Assembly: GCA_947254645.1 (NCBI GenBank) | Contig: CAMYDW010000004.1 | Coordinates: forward strand, 82,376 to 146,375 | Reading direction: 5' to 3' | DNA: 64,000 nt | Source of the DNA: an uncultured Peptococcaceae bacterium | Lineage (GTDB): Bacteria > Bacillota > Peptococcia > Peptococcales > Peptococcaceae | Part shown: positions 8,405 to 16,809 of the stretch, piece after piece | How positions within the stretch are numbered: position 1 is the first letter of the stretch | How the letters are laid out: the number at the start of each line of letters is the position of its first letter | Made by a program: the position numbers and the translations under genes | Notes under the pieces: model-generated | Seen by the model: the letters and a program-made list of their open reading frames with translations, nothing else | What the model was told of the DNA's origin: nothing | The model's database searches: none

Positions 8405-8983
8405 ATGGAAGACATCACCATTTTAGTGGCGCGCTTAAAAGATGGCGATGAGGATGCTTTTGATAGGCTTTATGACGCCTATCATCTAACCTTATATCGC
8501 AGTGCCTACTTGATTGTGGGAAATGCACAGGATGCAGAGGATGTGCTGCAAGAGACTTTCCTCACGGCACTGACACATATTGCAACGCTAAAAAATAATC
8601 AATATTTCAAAGCATGGCTCTATCGCATTATGACAAACCTTGCTTATAAGACAGTCAAAAGAAGAAGCCGTGAACAGTCAGAATCGGAAGAGGTGCTGTC
8701 CTCGCGGTGTATGGCAGAAAGCATGGAGAAAAATAATTTAGAGGATATCATCACCCTTCATGCAGAGCAAGAGGCTGTGCGTCAAGGGCTATTACAGCTA
8801 AAGCTGAAGCAGCGTGAAGTGATGGTGCTTTATTATTACAATGGCTTTTCGATTCGAGAAATCGCCGATATCTGTGGTTGCTTTGAAGGAACGGTCAAAT
8901 CCAGATTGCACAAGGCAAGAAAGACATTAAAGACCCTTCTTCTGGTAGAAAACAACCCTTTCTGTCGATGGGAGGAGGCATAA
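8405..8983 (+). CDS. ECF-family RNA polymerase sigma factor
   Basis: Extracytoplasmic-function (group 4) sigma factor, 192 residues from the ATG that follows GAAGGGGTG. Sigma region 2 lies at about residues 10-80 (DAFDRLYDAYHLTLYRSAYLIVG, then AQDAEDVLQETFLTAL, the -10-recognition helix). Region 4 is at about 120-175 with the helix-turn-helix GFSIREIADICGCFEGTVKSRLHKARKTL that reads the -35 element. An in-frame ATG further upstream would add 23 residues without family similarity, so I reject it. The next gene, two bases downstream, encodes a membrane protein that is the natural candidate anti-sigma factor. Target promoters are not recognisable here. Confidence 0.92.
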   Translation: MEDITILVARLKDGDEDAFDRLYDAYHLTLYRSAYLIVGNAQDAEDVLQETFLTALTHIATLKNNQYFKAWLYRIMTNLAYKTVKRRSREQSESEEVLSSRCMAESMEKNNLEDIITLHAEQEAVRQGLLQLKLKQREVMVLYYYNGFSIREIADICGCFEGTVKSRLHKARKTLKTLLLVENNPFCRWEEA

Positions 8984-8985
8984 TA

Positions 8986-9786
8986 ATGAAAAAAAATCCC
9001 CATTCAGAGATGTTTGACCATAAGCTTCGTGAAGGGATGGCCGCTTCTGTAGAGAAGCTGGCGCCATCGGCTATTTGCAAGCAACGTATTCTACAGCGGG
9101 CGCACCAGGAAAGGACAAAGAAAGGTAGATGGACAATGAGAAATAAACGTGGAACAAAAATTGCAGCGATGGTTTTTGCCTGTGCGATGCTGATTAGTGG
9201 TGGACTCTATGCAGCAGGGCATATCATAGGGACAACCTCTGTTGGCAGTGCAAATTATCAATATACCGATTACAAAGAAGTCGATCAGGCTAAAGCGGAA
9301 GCAGCAGTGGAGGCGATTATTCCAGAAACGTTGGGAAAAGAATACCACTTTGATGGTGTTCGTATTATCAAAGTGGAAGACGTGGATGAAAGCAATCAAA
9401 AACTCAACCCACGCAAAGAATTAAATGTCACCTATATGAAGAATACACATCATATGGTGGAGCTTTTTGCAGAAAAAGGTCAATTATTAGAGGCGGAGAC
9501 AAGTCAATACACTGATAAAAAAATGATTCATGGCGTGATGGTTTACTATTCTGCTATTGAAAACTTATACCTGCCACCAAATGAAAAACCTACGGAAAAA
9601 GAACAAGCACGCGCAGATAACGATCCATTTTTTAACATTGCTTATGGATCGCCTAAACGTGAAGAAAAAAGGAGCCATCAAGTTGATTTTGAAAAGGATG
9701 GTATCAGGTATGCACTCTTTGTTAGTGACGATACCATTTCAAAAGAAATACTTTTTGAGATGGCAAGTAACATCATTGCTGGCTAA
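8986..9786 (+). CDS. Putative membrane-bound anti-sigma factor / sigma-regulon protein
   Basis: A 266-residue protein starting at the ATG behind GGAGGAGGC, directly after the ECF sigma gene. The first ~50 residues are a charged cytoplasmic segment, residues about 58-78 a single membrane helix (IAAMVFACAMLISGGLYAAG), and the remainder (~185 residues) is extracytoplasmic. This topology suits an anti-sigma factor, but the zinc-binding HxxxCxxC motif of the common ZAS class is absent. The outer part has no recognised domain. Role as anti-sigma is inferred from topology and position only. A terminator follows the stop. Confidence 0.6.
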   Translation: MKKNPHSEMFDHKLREGMAASVEKLAPSAICKQRILQRAHQERTKKGRWTMRNKRGTKIAAMVFACAMLISGGLYAAGHIIGTTSVGSANYQYTDYKEVDQAKAEAAVEAIIPETLGKEYHFDGVRIIKVEDVDESNQKLNPRKELNVTYMKNTHHMVELFAEKGQLLEAETSQYTDKKMIHGVMVYYSAIENLYLPPNEKPTEKEQARADNDPFFNIAYGSPKREEKRSHQVDFEKDGIRYALFVSDDTISKEILFEMASNIIAG

Positions 9787-9790
9787 TACA

Positions 9791-9820
9791 AAAAGCAACC
9801 TCGATAGGGAGGTTGCTTTG
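9791..9820 (+). terminator. Terminator after ECF operon
   Basis: Stem AAAGCAACCT / AGGTTGCTTT with loop CGATAGGG region and short T-rich tail. Confidence 0.75.
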
Positions 9821-9836
9821 TTGCGTAGGTGCTCTG

Positions 9837-9865
9837 TTGCTTATTTAGTGAGAACCCTTTATAAT
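9837..9865 (+). promoter_or_regulatory. Sigma-70-type promoter of dehydrogenase gene
   Basis: -35 TTGCTT, 17-nt spacer, -10 TATAAT, placed 35 nt before the ATG of the iron-type dehydrogenase. Confidence 0.65.
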
Positions 9866-9899
9866 GGGGGACAATTAGCAAAGTGAAAGGAGCATTGGT

Positions 9900-11015
9900 A
9901 TGATAGAAAGTTATTCGGTGTTTTTGCCCTCTTACAGTGTAGGTGGGAATGATGTATACAAAAAAATACCTACATTATGTCGACCTTATGGCACCAAAAT
10001 AGCTGTGGTAGGTGGTCACAAAGGGATGGCTGCGGCGAAAGAGGCTCTTTTGGCAGGCATTGCGGGTAGCGATATGGAAATTTTGGATTTTATTCATTAT
10101 GGAGAAGATGCCACCTATGAGGCTGCCGATGCTCTGATGAACCATCCGACAGTACAAGCAGCGGATATGGTCTTTGCCGTTGGTGGTGGACGTGCCCTTG
10201 ATACCTGCAAAACGGCCACTGACAAAATGAACAAGCCGTTGTTCACCTTTCCAACGATTGCCTCCAATTGTGCCCCTGTGACCTTGGTTTGTATTATGTA
10301 CAACACAGACCATAGCTTGAATGGATTTTATTATCGCAAAAATCCACCTGTGCACAGCTTTATCAATTTAGATATTATTGCAGCAGCGCCATTGGAATAT
10401 ATCTGGGCAGGGATTGGCGATGCCATGGCAAAAGAATATGAAGTGGTTTTCTCTGCAAAGAACGATGCCCTTGACCATACCAATCTTATTGGTGTTGATT
10501 TGGCACGACACTGTGCGATGCCACTGCTCACCTATGGGGTAGAAGCCTATAAGGATGCCAAAAAGAAACAGGTGACGCCAGCGCTCAAAGAGGTGGTGCT
10601 CAATATTGCCATCACAGCAGGAATCATCAGCTTGTTGATTGATACGGAAAAATACAATGGTGCAGTGCCTCATGCCCTTTATTATGCAAGCACTGGGGTG
10701 GCTTCCTGCAAAGGCAAACACCTTCATGGTGAAATTGTGGGCTATGGGTGCTTGCCACAGCTTTTCTTAGAACAACGCATGGACGATTTTGAACGTCTTT
10801 TCACCTTCAATCGGGCCCTAGGCCTACCAACCAGCTTGGCAGAAATTGACATTGCCATTGGTGATGCGGCCTATGAACAATTTTTGGATGTATTAATGAA
10901 GGATGTTTGCATGGCTTATTTACCTTATGAGGTGACAAAGGAAATGGTTGATGCAGCGATTCGTGGTGTGGAAGCATACCATGAGGCACATCCAAAGACC
11001 AATGAAGAAGAATAG
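9900..11015 (+). CDS. Iron-containing alcohol dehydrogenase family (glycerol-dehydrogenase-like)
   Basis: A 371-residue NAD(P)-dependent dehydrogenase of the group III / GldA-like fold. The nucleotide-binding signature VGGGRALDTCK sits near residues 98-108, FPTIASNCAPVT near 120-131, and the metal-binding region is marked by AGIGDAMAKEYE near 167-178 and HLHGEIVGYG near 279-288, supplying Asp and His ligands. Length fits the family. Substrate (glycerol, a short-chain alcohol or a hydroxyacid) cannot be told from the sequence. It has its own consensus-like promoter and a strong terminator, so it is a one-gene unit. RBS AAAGGAG lies 7 nt before the ATG. Confidence 0.82.
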   Translation: MIESYSVFLPSYSVGGNDVYKKIPTLCRPYGTKIAVVGGHKGMAAAKEALLAGIAGSDMEILDFIHYGEDATYEAADALMNHPTVQAADMVFAVGGGRALDTCKTATDKMNKPLFTFPTIASNCAPVTLVCIMYNTDHSLNGFYYRKNPPVHSFINLDIIAAAPLEYIWAGIGDAMAKEYEVVFSAKNDALDHTNLIGVDLARHCAMPLLTYGVEAYKDAKKKQVTPALKEVVLNIAITAGIISLLIDTEKYNGAVPHALYYASTGVASCKGKHLHGEIVGYGCLPQLFLEQRMDDFERLFTFNRALGLPTSLAEIDIAIGDAAYEQFLDVLMKDVCMAYLPYEVTKEMVDAAIRGVEAYHEAHPKTNEEE

Positions 11016-11035
11016 CTTTTGTATAGCAATCGCCT

Positions 11036-11079
11036 GCCATTGATTATTGGCTTTTGACCAATAATCAATGGCTTTTTTT
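11036..11079 (+). terminator. Terminator after dehydrogenase gene
   Basis: Perfect 15-bp stem GCCATTGATTATTGG / CCAATAATCAATGGC, 7-nt loop, seven-T run. Confidence 0.93.
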
Positions 11080-11174
11080 GTGTATAAAACATATTAAATA
11101 TTAACGGTCGTTTATTGTTTTCGAAAAAAGAATCCGTTGCTATTAAATGCAAAATAAGCATGATAAAAGGAGTC

Positions 11175-11343
11175 ATGTATGAAAGCAAAACGATGGTTAT
11201 CAGGGAGTATATTAGGAACTTTACCGCAAAGGACTTTGCGAAAGGGTACGAAAATAATCTTTTTAAACCTGACCAAGTCTTGACGCGAGGGGAAGCCGTG
11301 GTTATGTTCAATCGTGTGTTTTCTGTGGACAATAGTGACGCAT
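11175..11343 (+). pseudogene. Remnant of an SLH-domain (S-layer) protein gene
   Basis: A good ribosome site (AAAGGAG) leads to two overlapping starts. From the ATG at 11179 the frame reads like a signal-peptide start (MKAKRWLSGSILGTL) but hits TGA at 11281. In the frame of the ATG at 11175, codons at about 11238-11324 read KGYENNLFKPDQVLTRGEA and then VVMFNRVF, a close match to the second half of an S-layer homology module. Nothing else of an SLH protein follows: a terminator starts at 11345. It appears to be what is left after an internal deletion fused the leader to a piece of SLH out of frame. An expressed 34-residue peptide is possible but unsupported. Confidence 0.6.
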
Positions 11344-11344
11344 C

Positions 11345-11382
11345 AAAAAAGCACGTCTGTCAGAATGACAGACGTGCTTTTT
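11345..11382. terminator. Bidirectional terminator (SLH remnant / degV-like gene)
   Basis: A-run, perfect stem GCACGTCTGTC / GACAGACGTGC, loop AGAAT, T-run. It lies two bases after the stop of the minus-strand DegV gene and also faces the SLH remnant. Confidence 0.9.
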
Positions 11383-11384
11383 AT

Positions 11385-12275
11385 TTATGCTTCTTTAGCG
11401 GTACGAGGTTTGCCCCAGAAAAAGACACCAATAGTGCCAGGGCCTGTATGACAGCCAATGGCTGCACCGATAGGGAAAATCTTGATTTCCTTGATTGCAG
11501 GGAAATGTTCTCTAAATTGAGCGGCGATGTCCTCTGCCCATTGTTGGTCAGAATGAACGATGAATAGAGAATCGGCGTATGCTTTGCCGTTATGTGCCAA
11601 GTCGCTGCATTTTTCAATAAGATTTTTTACCACTTTTTTGCGGCCACGTACCTTTTCGCTGACTGCAATGCGTCCTTCGTGGCCAAGCTGCATGATTGGG
11701 CAAATATTCAGCATTTGTCCAACAAGGCCTGCATGCTTAGAGATACGTCCTCCCTTAATAAGGAAGGTGAGATCTGAAGCACAGAACCAATGATGCATTT
11801 CAAACTTGTGGGTTTCGACCCAGTCATGCAAAGCATCAATATCGAAGCCGTCATCTCGCAAATCAGCAAGCCTGTCCATGAGCATGCCGTAGCCAGAAGA
11901 GCCAGCAAGGGAGTCCACAATGTATAATTTGCGCTCAGGAAATTCAGCACGAATATTTTCAGCTGCCATCATGGCAGAACGGTAAGAGCCTGAAATGCCA
12001 CTAGACATCGTGATGTGCAAAAGATCCTTGCCAGTAGAAAGGATGCCACGGAAAAATTCTTGATACTCTCCAATGCTAATTTGGGACGTTTTAGGAACAG
12101 CCCCTGCAAGCATTTTTTCATAAAGCACTGCCGTTGGCAAGGATTCGCCAAAATCGTCACAGTATTCTACATCATCTAAGGAATAGTGGAAAAAGAGATA
12201 AGGAATCTCTCTGCTATCAAGATGGGCTTTAGACAGGTCTGTCGTGGAACAACAACTAATTGTGTAAGTGCTCAT
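11385..12275 (-). CDS. DegV-family fatty-acid-binding protein
   Basis: A 296-residue protein of the DegV (FakB-like) family. Members bind a fatty acid and in Gram-positives present it to the kinase FakA; others remain uncharacterised. Visible marks are the N-terminal strand ISCCSTTDLS, the middle motif TSQISIGEYQEFF near residue 60, HITMSSGISGSYRSA near 86-100, and FLIKGGRISK near 166-175. I start at the ATG at 12275, six bases behind GGAGAG; a TTG four codons earlier would overlap that ribosome site. It is a monocistronic minus-strand gene. Which fatty acid it binds, and whether a FakA partner exists, is not visible here. Confidence 0.85.
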   Translation of the reverse strand: MSTYTISCCSTTDLSKAHLDSREIPYLFFHYSLDDVEYCDDFGESLPTAVLYEKMLAGAVPKTSQISIGEYQEFFRGILSTGKDLLHITMSSGISGSYRSAMMAAENIRAEFPERKLYIVDSLAGSSGYGMLMDRLADLRDDGFDIDALHDWVETHKFEMHHWFCASDLTFLIKGGRISKHAGLVGQMLNICPIMQLGHEGRIAVSEKVRGRKKVVKNLIEKCSDLAHNGKAYADSLFIVHSDQQWAEDIAAQFREHFPAIKEIKIFPIGAAIGCHTGPGTIGVFFWGKPRTAKEA

Positions 12276-12397
12276 GTATCTCTCCAATCAAATGCATTTA
12301 TTGTATCATTGTGTAACTTAAATAACTTTTTTATATTTTTTTGCCGAATTTCATTGTAACATCTATAATGTGTGAACGCAATACATAATAAAATATA

Positions 12398-12426
12398 TTG
12401 ACAATGCTTAGAGAAATGTATAAAAT
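12398..12426 (+). promoter_or_regulatory. Promoter of the metal-resistance operon
   Basis: -35 TTGACA (perfect), 17-nt spacer, -10 TAAAAT. It lies just upstream of a CadC/SmtB-type palindrome. Confidence 0.8.
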
Positions 12427-12434
12427 ACAAATAC

Positions 12435-12450
12435 ATGAACAAGTGCTCAT
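12435..12450 (+). promoter_or_regulatory. CadC/SmtB-type operator
   Basis: Imperfect inverted repeat ATGAACAAGTGCTCAT, flanked by AT-rich bases (ATAC...ATAA). The shape (ATGAACA, then TGxTCAT) is that of ArsR/SmtB-CadC operators. It covers the expected transcription start, 8 bases after the -10, so bound repressor would block initiation. Confidence 0.7.
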
Positions 12451-12474
12451 ATAATAAGAGGTGGAGGGAAGAAG

Positions 12475-12849
12475 ATGTTAGGAGCAGAAGCAGATGATGT
12501 AGATGTTTGTAGTGCCCATATCAAGCACGATGATGATGTGAACCATGTTTTGAAAAATATGCCTGAATCAATGGTGTTAGAAAATTTGTCGGAGTTATTC
12601 AAGGTGCTAGGCGATGTGACAAGGGTGCGCATTTTGTGGGCCTTGAGCATGCAGGAGCTTTGCGTGTGTGACCTCACTGCTGTGATGGGGATGACCCAAT
12701 CAGCGATTAGCCATCAATTGCGGCTATTAAAAAGTGCCAAACTGGTGCGTAGCCGTCGTGAGGGAAGGAGCGTCTATTATTCGCTGGCAGATACCCATGT
12801 GTCCTTGCTTTTCTCTCAAGGGCTAGAACATGTCAAGGAAAAGGAGTAA
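12475..12849 (+). CDS. ArsR/SmtB-family metal-sensing repressor (CadC-like)
   Basis: A 124-residue winged-helix repressor. The DNA-binding core runs from LSELFKVLGDVTRVRILWAL (residues ~38-57) to the recognition helix MTQSAISHQLRLLKSAKLV and wing RREGRSVYY. Metal ligands of both CadC-type sites are present: a Cys near the N-terminus (VCSAH, 11-15) with ELCVCDL (Cys near 61 and 63) for the alpha3N site, and DTHVSLL...LEHVKE at the C-terminus for the alpha5 zinc site. Metal (Zn, Cd or Pb) should release it from the operator just upstream. It is followed 5 nt later by the efflux ATPase it presumably controls. Confidence 0.92.
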   Translation: MLGAEADDVDVCSAHIKHDDDVNHVLKNMPESMVLENLSELFKVLGDVTRVRILWALSMQELCVCDLTAVMGMTQSAISHQLRLLKSAKLVRSRREGRSVYYSLADTHVSLLFSQGLEHVKEKE

Positions 12850-12854
12850 ATGAA

Positions 12855-15266
12855 ATGTTGCAAAAATATACCTTAAAGGGGCTCCACTGTGCCCACTGTG
12901 GCGCCAAAATTGAACAAGAGGTGCAAAAATGGACAACCGTTGAGCATGCCATGTTGAATTTGACGACCAATACGATTTTTATTGAAACGAACACCGATGA
13001 AAAGACGATGCAGCAACAGCTTCAAGCCTTGGTAGAAAAAATAGAGCCAGGGGTGGAGGTGGTTTCTCCAAAAGTGGAGGGAGTAAGTGCCGCCCATAGC
13101 TGTACAGAGGGTGCTTCTTGTCACTGTCACAAAGAAGCTGCAAATCACCAATTCATTTTAGAGGGCTTACAGTGTGCCCATTGTGCCAGCTTGATTGAGG
13201 AAGAAATTAAAAGCTGGCAGGATGTTTCCGAGGTCAGCTTAAATCTCGTAACAACTACCTTGGCACTCACCTCTGCCACCCAAAAAGAGGTGTTGCTGGC
13301 ACGCATTCGCGATTGCGTCTCAAGCATTGAGCCTGGGGTGACCGTTTGTGAAAAAAATGGTTCACAAAAACAAAAAGTACAAACGCCATCGACAAAGAAG
13401 CTGGCTTTGCCTTCTCTTTTTGAAGGGCAGACCCAGCAATGGCTCCCTTTTGGCATTGCCTTTGCTTTATTTGTCTTGGGGCTTGTAGGAGTGTTGGGCG
13501 TTTGGGGGAGTATTGGCGCCCTCTTATTAAGTTATTTGATTGTCGGCTTGCCAGTGATCGACAAAGCCTTCAAAAGTGCACGTGGTGGTTTTATTTTTAA
13601 CGAAAATTTATTGATGACAGTGGCGTCTCTCGGTGCGTGGGCCATTGGCGAACGTGCTGAAGGGGTGGCGGTGATGTTGTTCTACACCCTTGGGGAGCTG
13701 CTACAAGAAATGGCAGTGGCACGCTCTAAGCGCTCTATTGCGAGCCTTTTGGACTTGCGCCCAGAGAAGGTGCGTTTGCAAAAGGACGATGGCTTTGTTG
13801 AGGTGGCGCCAGAAATGGCAGAAGTTGGGCAAATCATGCAGGTGCAGCCAGGAGAGCGTCTTGCCCTGGATGGGGTGGTTGTAGAAGGCAGTGCCAGCTT
13901 AGATACCTCTGCAGTGACAGGGGAATCCCGTCCCTTTGATGTTGGCGTAGGTGATGAGGTCAAGGGTGGCAGCGTCAATAAGGATGGCGTGCTGCTGATT
14001 CGTGTCAGCAAAGTGTATCAGGACTCCACCTTGGCCCGCATTCTTTCCCTTGTGGAAGAGGCAGGGGCTCGCAAAGCCCACACCGAAAAATTCATCAGTC
14101 GTTTTGCACACTATTACACCCCTGTGGTGGTTGGCTTGGCGTTATTGGTGGCAGTGGTGCCACCGATTTTTACCGATGGCAGCTGGAGCACATGGTTTTA
14201 TCGTGGATTGGTGTTCTTGGTTGTGAGCTGTCCTTGTGCCTTGGTGCTTTCTGTGCCATTGACTTATTTTGCAGGGATTGGTGGTGCAAGCCGTCAGCAT
14301 ATTCTGGTGAAGGGCAGTCAATATCTGGAAACCTTGGCAGATGTCACAGACATTGCTTTTGATAAAACAGGCACCCTTACTCAAGGTGAGTTTTCTGTGG
14401 TCGATGTGGTATCAATGGCGAATTGGAGCAAGGATGATGTGATTCAAGTGGCGGCGATGCTTGAGCAGTATGCCAGTCATCCGATTGGGAAGGCCATTGT
14501 CCGTGCGGCAGGGGACGTTTTGGACGCACCTGTAGCAGATTATAAAAATATTGCTGGTGAAGGCGTTGTGGCGATGATTGAAGGAGAAGCCTATTACCTT
14601 GGCAATGCTCGTTTGCTGAAAAACCATGACATTGTCTTCGATGAAGCCCTTGTGCCAGAAGGCACCGTGGTACTGCTTGCCAACAGCCAGCAGCTTTTGG
14701 GGATGATTCTCCTTGAGGACTCTGAAAAGCCAGGGGTTTCAGAAGCGATTCGTGGACTACATGCCCTTGGGATAGAAAAAGTCACCATACTCAGTGGGGA
14801 TACCCCTGTGGTGGCTGAAAAAATAGCTCATAAGCTTGGCATGGATGGTGCTGTTGGCGGACTTTTGCCAGAGGATAAGCTGCAGTGCCTTGAAGAAATG
14901 ATGGAAGTTGGCAAGGGCACCATTGCTTTTGTTGGCGATGGTATCAACGATGCCCCTGTCTTGGCACGTGCCGATGTAGGTATTGCCATGGGTGGTGTTG
15001 GCAGTGATGCGGCCATTGAAGCGGCAGATGTGGTCTTGATGAGCGATCATCCAGCGGATGTGGTAAAAGCCGTGAAAATGGCAAAGAAAACAAGACACAT
15101 TGCCCTCGAAAATATTGTGGGCGCATTGTTCTTTAAAGTCCTTTTGTTGACCCTGGCCGTTTTTGGCATGGTGAATATGTGGTTGGCAGTTTTTGCCGAT
15201 GTAGGGGTTGCGATTTTGGCGGTCTTGAATGCCTTGCGTGCAATGACTTACAAAGAAGATGAATAA
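12855..15266 (+). CDS. Zn/Cd/Pb-type P1B ATPase (heavy-metal efflux)
   Basis: An 803-residue membrane pump exporting divalent soft metals with ATP. Two N-terminal heavy-metal-associated domains carry CAHC at residues 12-15 and 107-110, joined by a Cys/His-rich linker (CTEGASCHCH, ~83-92). The core has the transport motif SCPCAL in a membrane helix, phosphorylation site DKTGTLTQG, the HP element SHPIGKA and GDGINDAPVLARAD. CPC plus the Asp-Gly region in the last helix pair (FADVGVAILAVLNALR) points to Zn/Cd/Pb specificity (ZntA/CadA) rather than copper. It is co-transcribed with the CadC-like repressor and followed by a long hairpin. Confidence 0.94.
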   Translation: MLQKYTLKGLHCAHCGAKIEQEVQKWTTVEHAMLNLTTNTIFIETNTDEKTMQQQLQALVEKIEPGVEVVSPKVEGVSAAHSCTEGASCHCHKEAANHQFILEGLQCAHCASLIEEEIKSWQDVSEVSLNLVTTTLALTSATQKEVLLARIRDCVSSIEPGVTVCEKNGSQKQKVQTPSTKKLALPSLFEGQTQQWLPFGIAFALFVLGLVGVLGVWGSIGALLLSYLIVGLPVIDKAFKSARGGFIFNENLLMTVASLGAWAIGERAEGVAVMLFYTLGELLQEMAVARSKRSIASLLDLRPEKVRLQKDDGFVEVAPEMAEVGQIMQVQPGERLALDGVVVEGSASLDTSAVTGESRPFDVGVGDEVKGGSVNKDGVLLIRVSKVYQDSTLARILSLVEEAGARKAHTEKFISRFAHYYTPVVVGLALLVAVVPPIFTDGSWSTWFYRGLVFLVVSCPCALVLSVPLTYFAGIGGASRQHILVKGSQYLETLADVTDIAFDKTGTLTQGEFSVVDVVSMANWSKDDVIQVAAMLEQYASHPIGKAIVRAAGDVLDAPVADYKNIAGEGVVAMIEGEAYYLGNARLLKNHDIVFDEALVPEGTVVLLANSQQLLGMILLEDSEKPGVSEAIRGLHALGIEKVTILSGDTPVVAEKIAHKLGMDGAVGGLLPEDKLQCLEEMMEVGKGTIAFVGDGINDAPVLARADVGIAMGGVGSDAAIEAADVVLMSDHPADVVKAVKMAKKTRHIALENIVGALFFKVLLLTLAVFGMVNMWLAVFADVGVAILAVLNALRAMTYKEDE

Positions 15267-15280
15267 AAGCTGTTGAAATT

Positions 15281-15320
15281 AAACAGGCGTTGTTGAAATT
15301 TTTCAACAACGCCTGTTTTG
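15281..15320 (+). terminator. Terminator after metal ATPase gene
   Basis: Perfect 18-bp stem (AAACAGGCGTTGTTGAAA and its complement) with a 2-base loop; T-run after it is short (TTTT). Confidence 0.8.
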
Positions 15321-15332
15321 TTGAAATTCTGA

Positions 15333-15361
15333 TTGACAAAAAAACAATAAAATAGCATAAT
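15333..15361 (+). promoter_or_regulatory. Promoter of branched-chain amino acid carrier gene
   Basis: -35 TTGACA, 17-nt spacer, -10 CATAAT, about 60 nt before the ATG. Confidence 0.7.
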
Positions 15362-15419
15362 ATACAAGAATTTATTATCAACATTATGACAAACCTTGAA
15401 AAAAGAAGGAGGAGGCAAC

Positions 15420-16727
15420 ATGACAAAAAAACCAACCTTACAACAAATTATTACGATTGGGTTTGCAATGTTTGCCATTTATTTTGGGGCTGGGAATTTA
15501 ATCTTTCCACCAACACTAGGCTTCCAAGCCGGCGCACAATGGTGGATTGTTTTATTAGGCTTTGCGATTACAGGGGTAGGGCTTCCTATTTTAGGGGTGA
15601 TTGCGATTGCGCAAGCAGGAGGCACCGTAGAAAGCTTGATGCGACCATTCGGCAGAGGCTTCTCTGTATTGATTGGGGCAGTGGTGGCTCTTTGCATTGG
15701 ACCATTGTTCTGCATTCCTAGAACTGCGGCAACCACCTATGAAATGACCGTGGCACCACTTTTTCACACAAACGCTACCATGGCACCTGCCTTGACAGCA
15801 GTGGTGTTCTTTGTGATTACAGCATTCTTAACCATCCGTCAATCCAGAGTTATTGACATTATTGGCCGTTATTTAACCCCAGGCCTGTTATTGATTTTGG
15901 CGATTATTATTATCACAGCGATTGTGAACCCGCCAGGGGAATTGGCTTCTAAAGAAGTGGTACATGGCTTTGGTATTGGTTTCCGTGAAGGCTATCAAAC
16001 CATGGACGCTATTGGCTCTATTTTGGTTGGGGCATTGATGATTGCTGACGTGGTACGCAAAGGCTTTAAAACAAGAGAAGAACAGCTTGCGGTGATGCGT
16101 CCTGCTGGGGCAGTGGCCGCTGTTTGCATGGCACTTGTTTATGGGGGTCTTGGCTATGTTGGGGCAACCTGCAGTACCCTGTTGCCAACAGAAGCAGGTC
16201 GTGTAGAACTTTTAATCAGTGCAGTGGACACCCTTCTTGGTGCTGCTGGTACCTTGGCGATTGGTGCGGCCGTGGCATTGGCTTGCTTGACTACTGCTAT
16301 CGGGTTGACATCTATGGTCAGTCATTATTTCTCTGATATTACCAAAAATAGAGTGAGCTACAAGGTATTTGCCATTGGCATTTGTATTTTTGCTGCATTT
16401 ATGTCTATCTTAGGCGTGGATGCCATCATCAATATGGCAGTGAACGTGTTGGTCGTTCTTTATCCTGTATTGATTGTCATTATCACCATGAACTTGTTTG
16501 ATAAGCTGATCAAGTATAAAACAGCGTACATTGGTGCGGTGGGTATTTCTTTCATTATCAGTTTGTTAGAAGTATGGAGTGCTCATAGCGAAGGACTCCA
16601 ACAGTTCATCAAAAGCATTCCATTGGCTGAAGCAGGATTCTCTTGGTTTGTACCAGCCATTATCTTTGGGATTATTTTCTACATTGTAGGGATGATGAAC
16701 AATGATAAGTGGGTTGCAAAAAAATAA
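15420..16727 (+). CDS. brnQ: Branched-chain amino acid carrier (LIVCS family)
   Basis: A 435-residue cation-coupled importer for Leu, Ile and Val. It has about 12 hydrophobic helices and the family's opening FAMFAIYFGAGNLIFPPTLG near residues 16-35, followed by GFAITGVGLPILGVIA. I use the ATG at 15420 behind GGAGGAGGCAAC; the in-frame TTG eight codons earlier precedes the ribosome site. It stands between the metal pump and the ilv operon with its own promoter. No obvious terminator separates it from the ilv promoter region, so some read-through into the ilv leader is possible. Together with ilvBNCD it makes this a branched-chain amino acid supply locus. Confidence 0.93.
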   Translation: MTKKPTLQQIITIGFAMFAIYFGAGNLIFPPTLGFQAGAQWWIVLLGFAITGVGLPILGVIAIAQAGGTVESLMRPFGRGFSVLIGAVVALCIGPLFCIPRTAATTYEMTVAPLFHTNATMAPALTAVVFFVITAFLTIRQSRVIDIIGRYLTPGLLLILAIIIITAIVNPPGELASKEVVHGFGIGFREGYQTMDAIGSILVGALMIADVVRKGFKTREEQLAVMRPAGAVAAVCMALVYGGLGYVGATCSTLLPTEAGRVELLISAVDTLLGAAGTLAIGAAVALACLTTAIGLTSMVSHYFSDITKNRVSYKVFAIGICIFAAFMSILGVDAIINMAVNVLVVLYPVLIVIITMNLFDKLIKYKTAYIGAVGISFIISLLEVWSAHSEGLQQFIKSIPLAEAGFSWFVPAIIFGIIFYIVGMMNNDKWVAKK

Positions 16728-16751
16728 TTTTAAATTGTTGTATATATTATA

Positions 16752-16780
16752 TTGACATTGAAAACCTGTTATATTACACT
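16752..16780 (+). promoter_or_regulatory. Promoter of ilv operon
   Basis: -35 TTGACA (perfect), 17-nt spacer, -10 TACACT (4 of 6). It would start the transcript just before the first leader peptide. Confidence 0.6.
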
Positions 16781-16809
16781 AGATAAAAATTCCCGAGGAG
16801 GCACGCAAA

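Noticed and set aside
11115..11567. 150-codon open frame containing the SLH fragment, taken as an intact gene
   Set aside because: After the SLH part it passes through a terminator hairpin and then reads antisense to the DegV gene.
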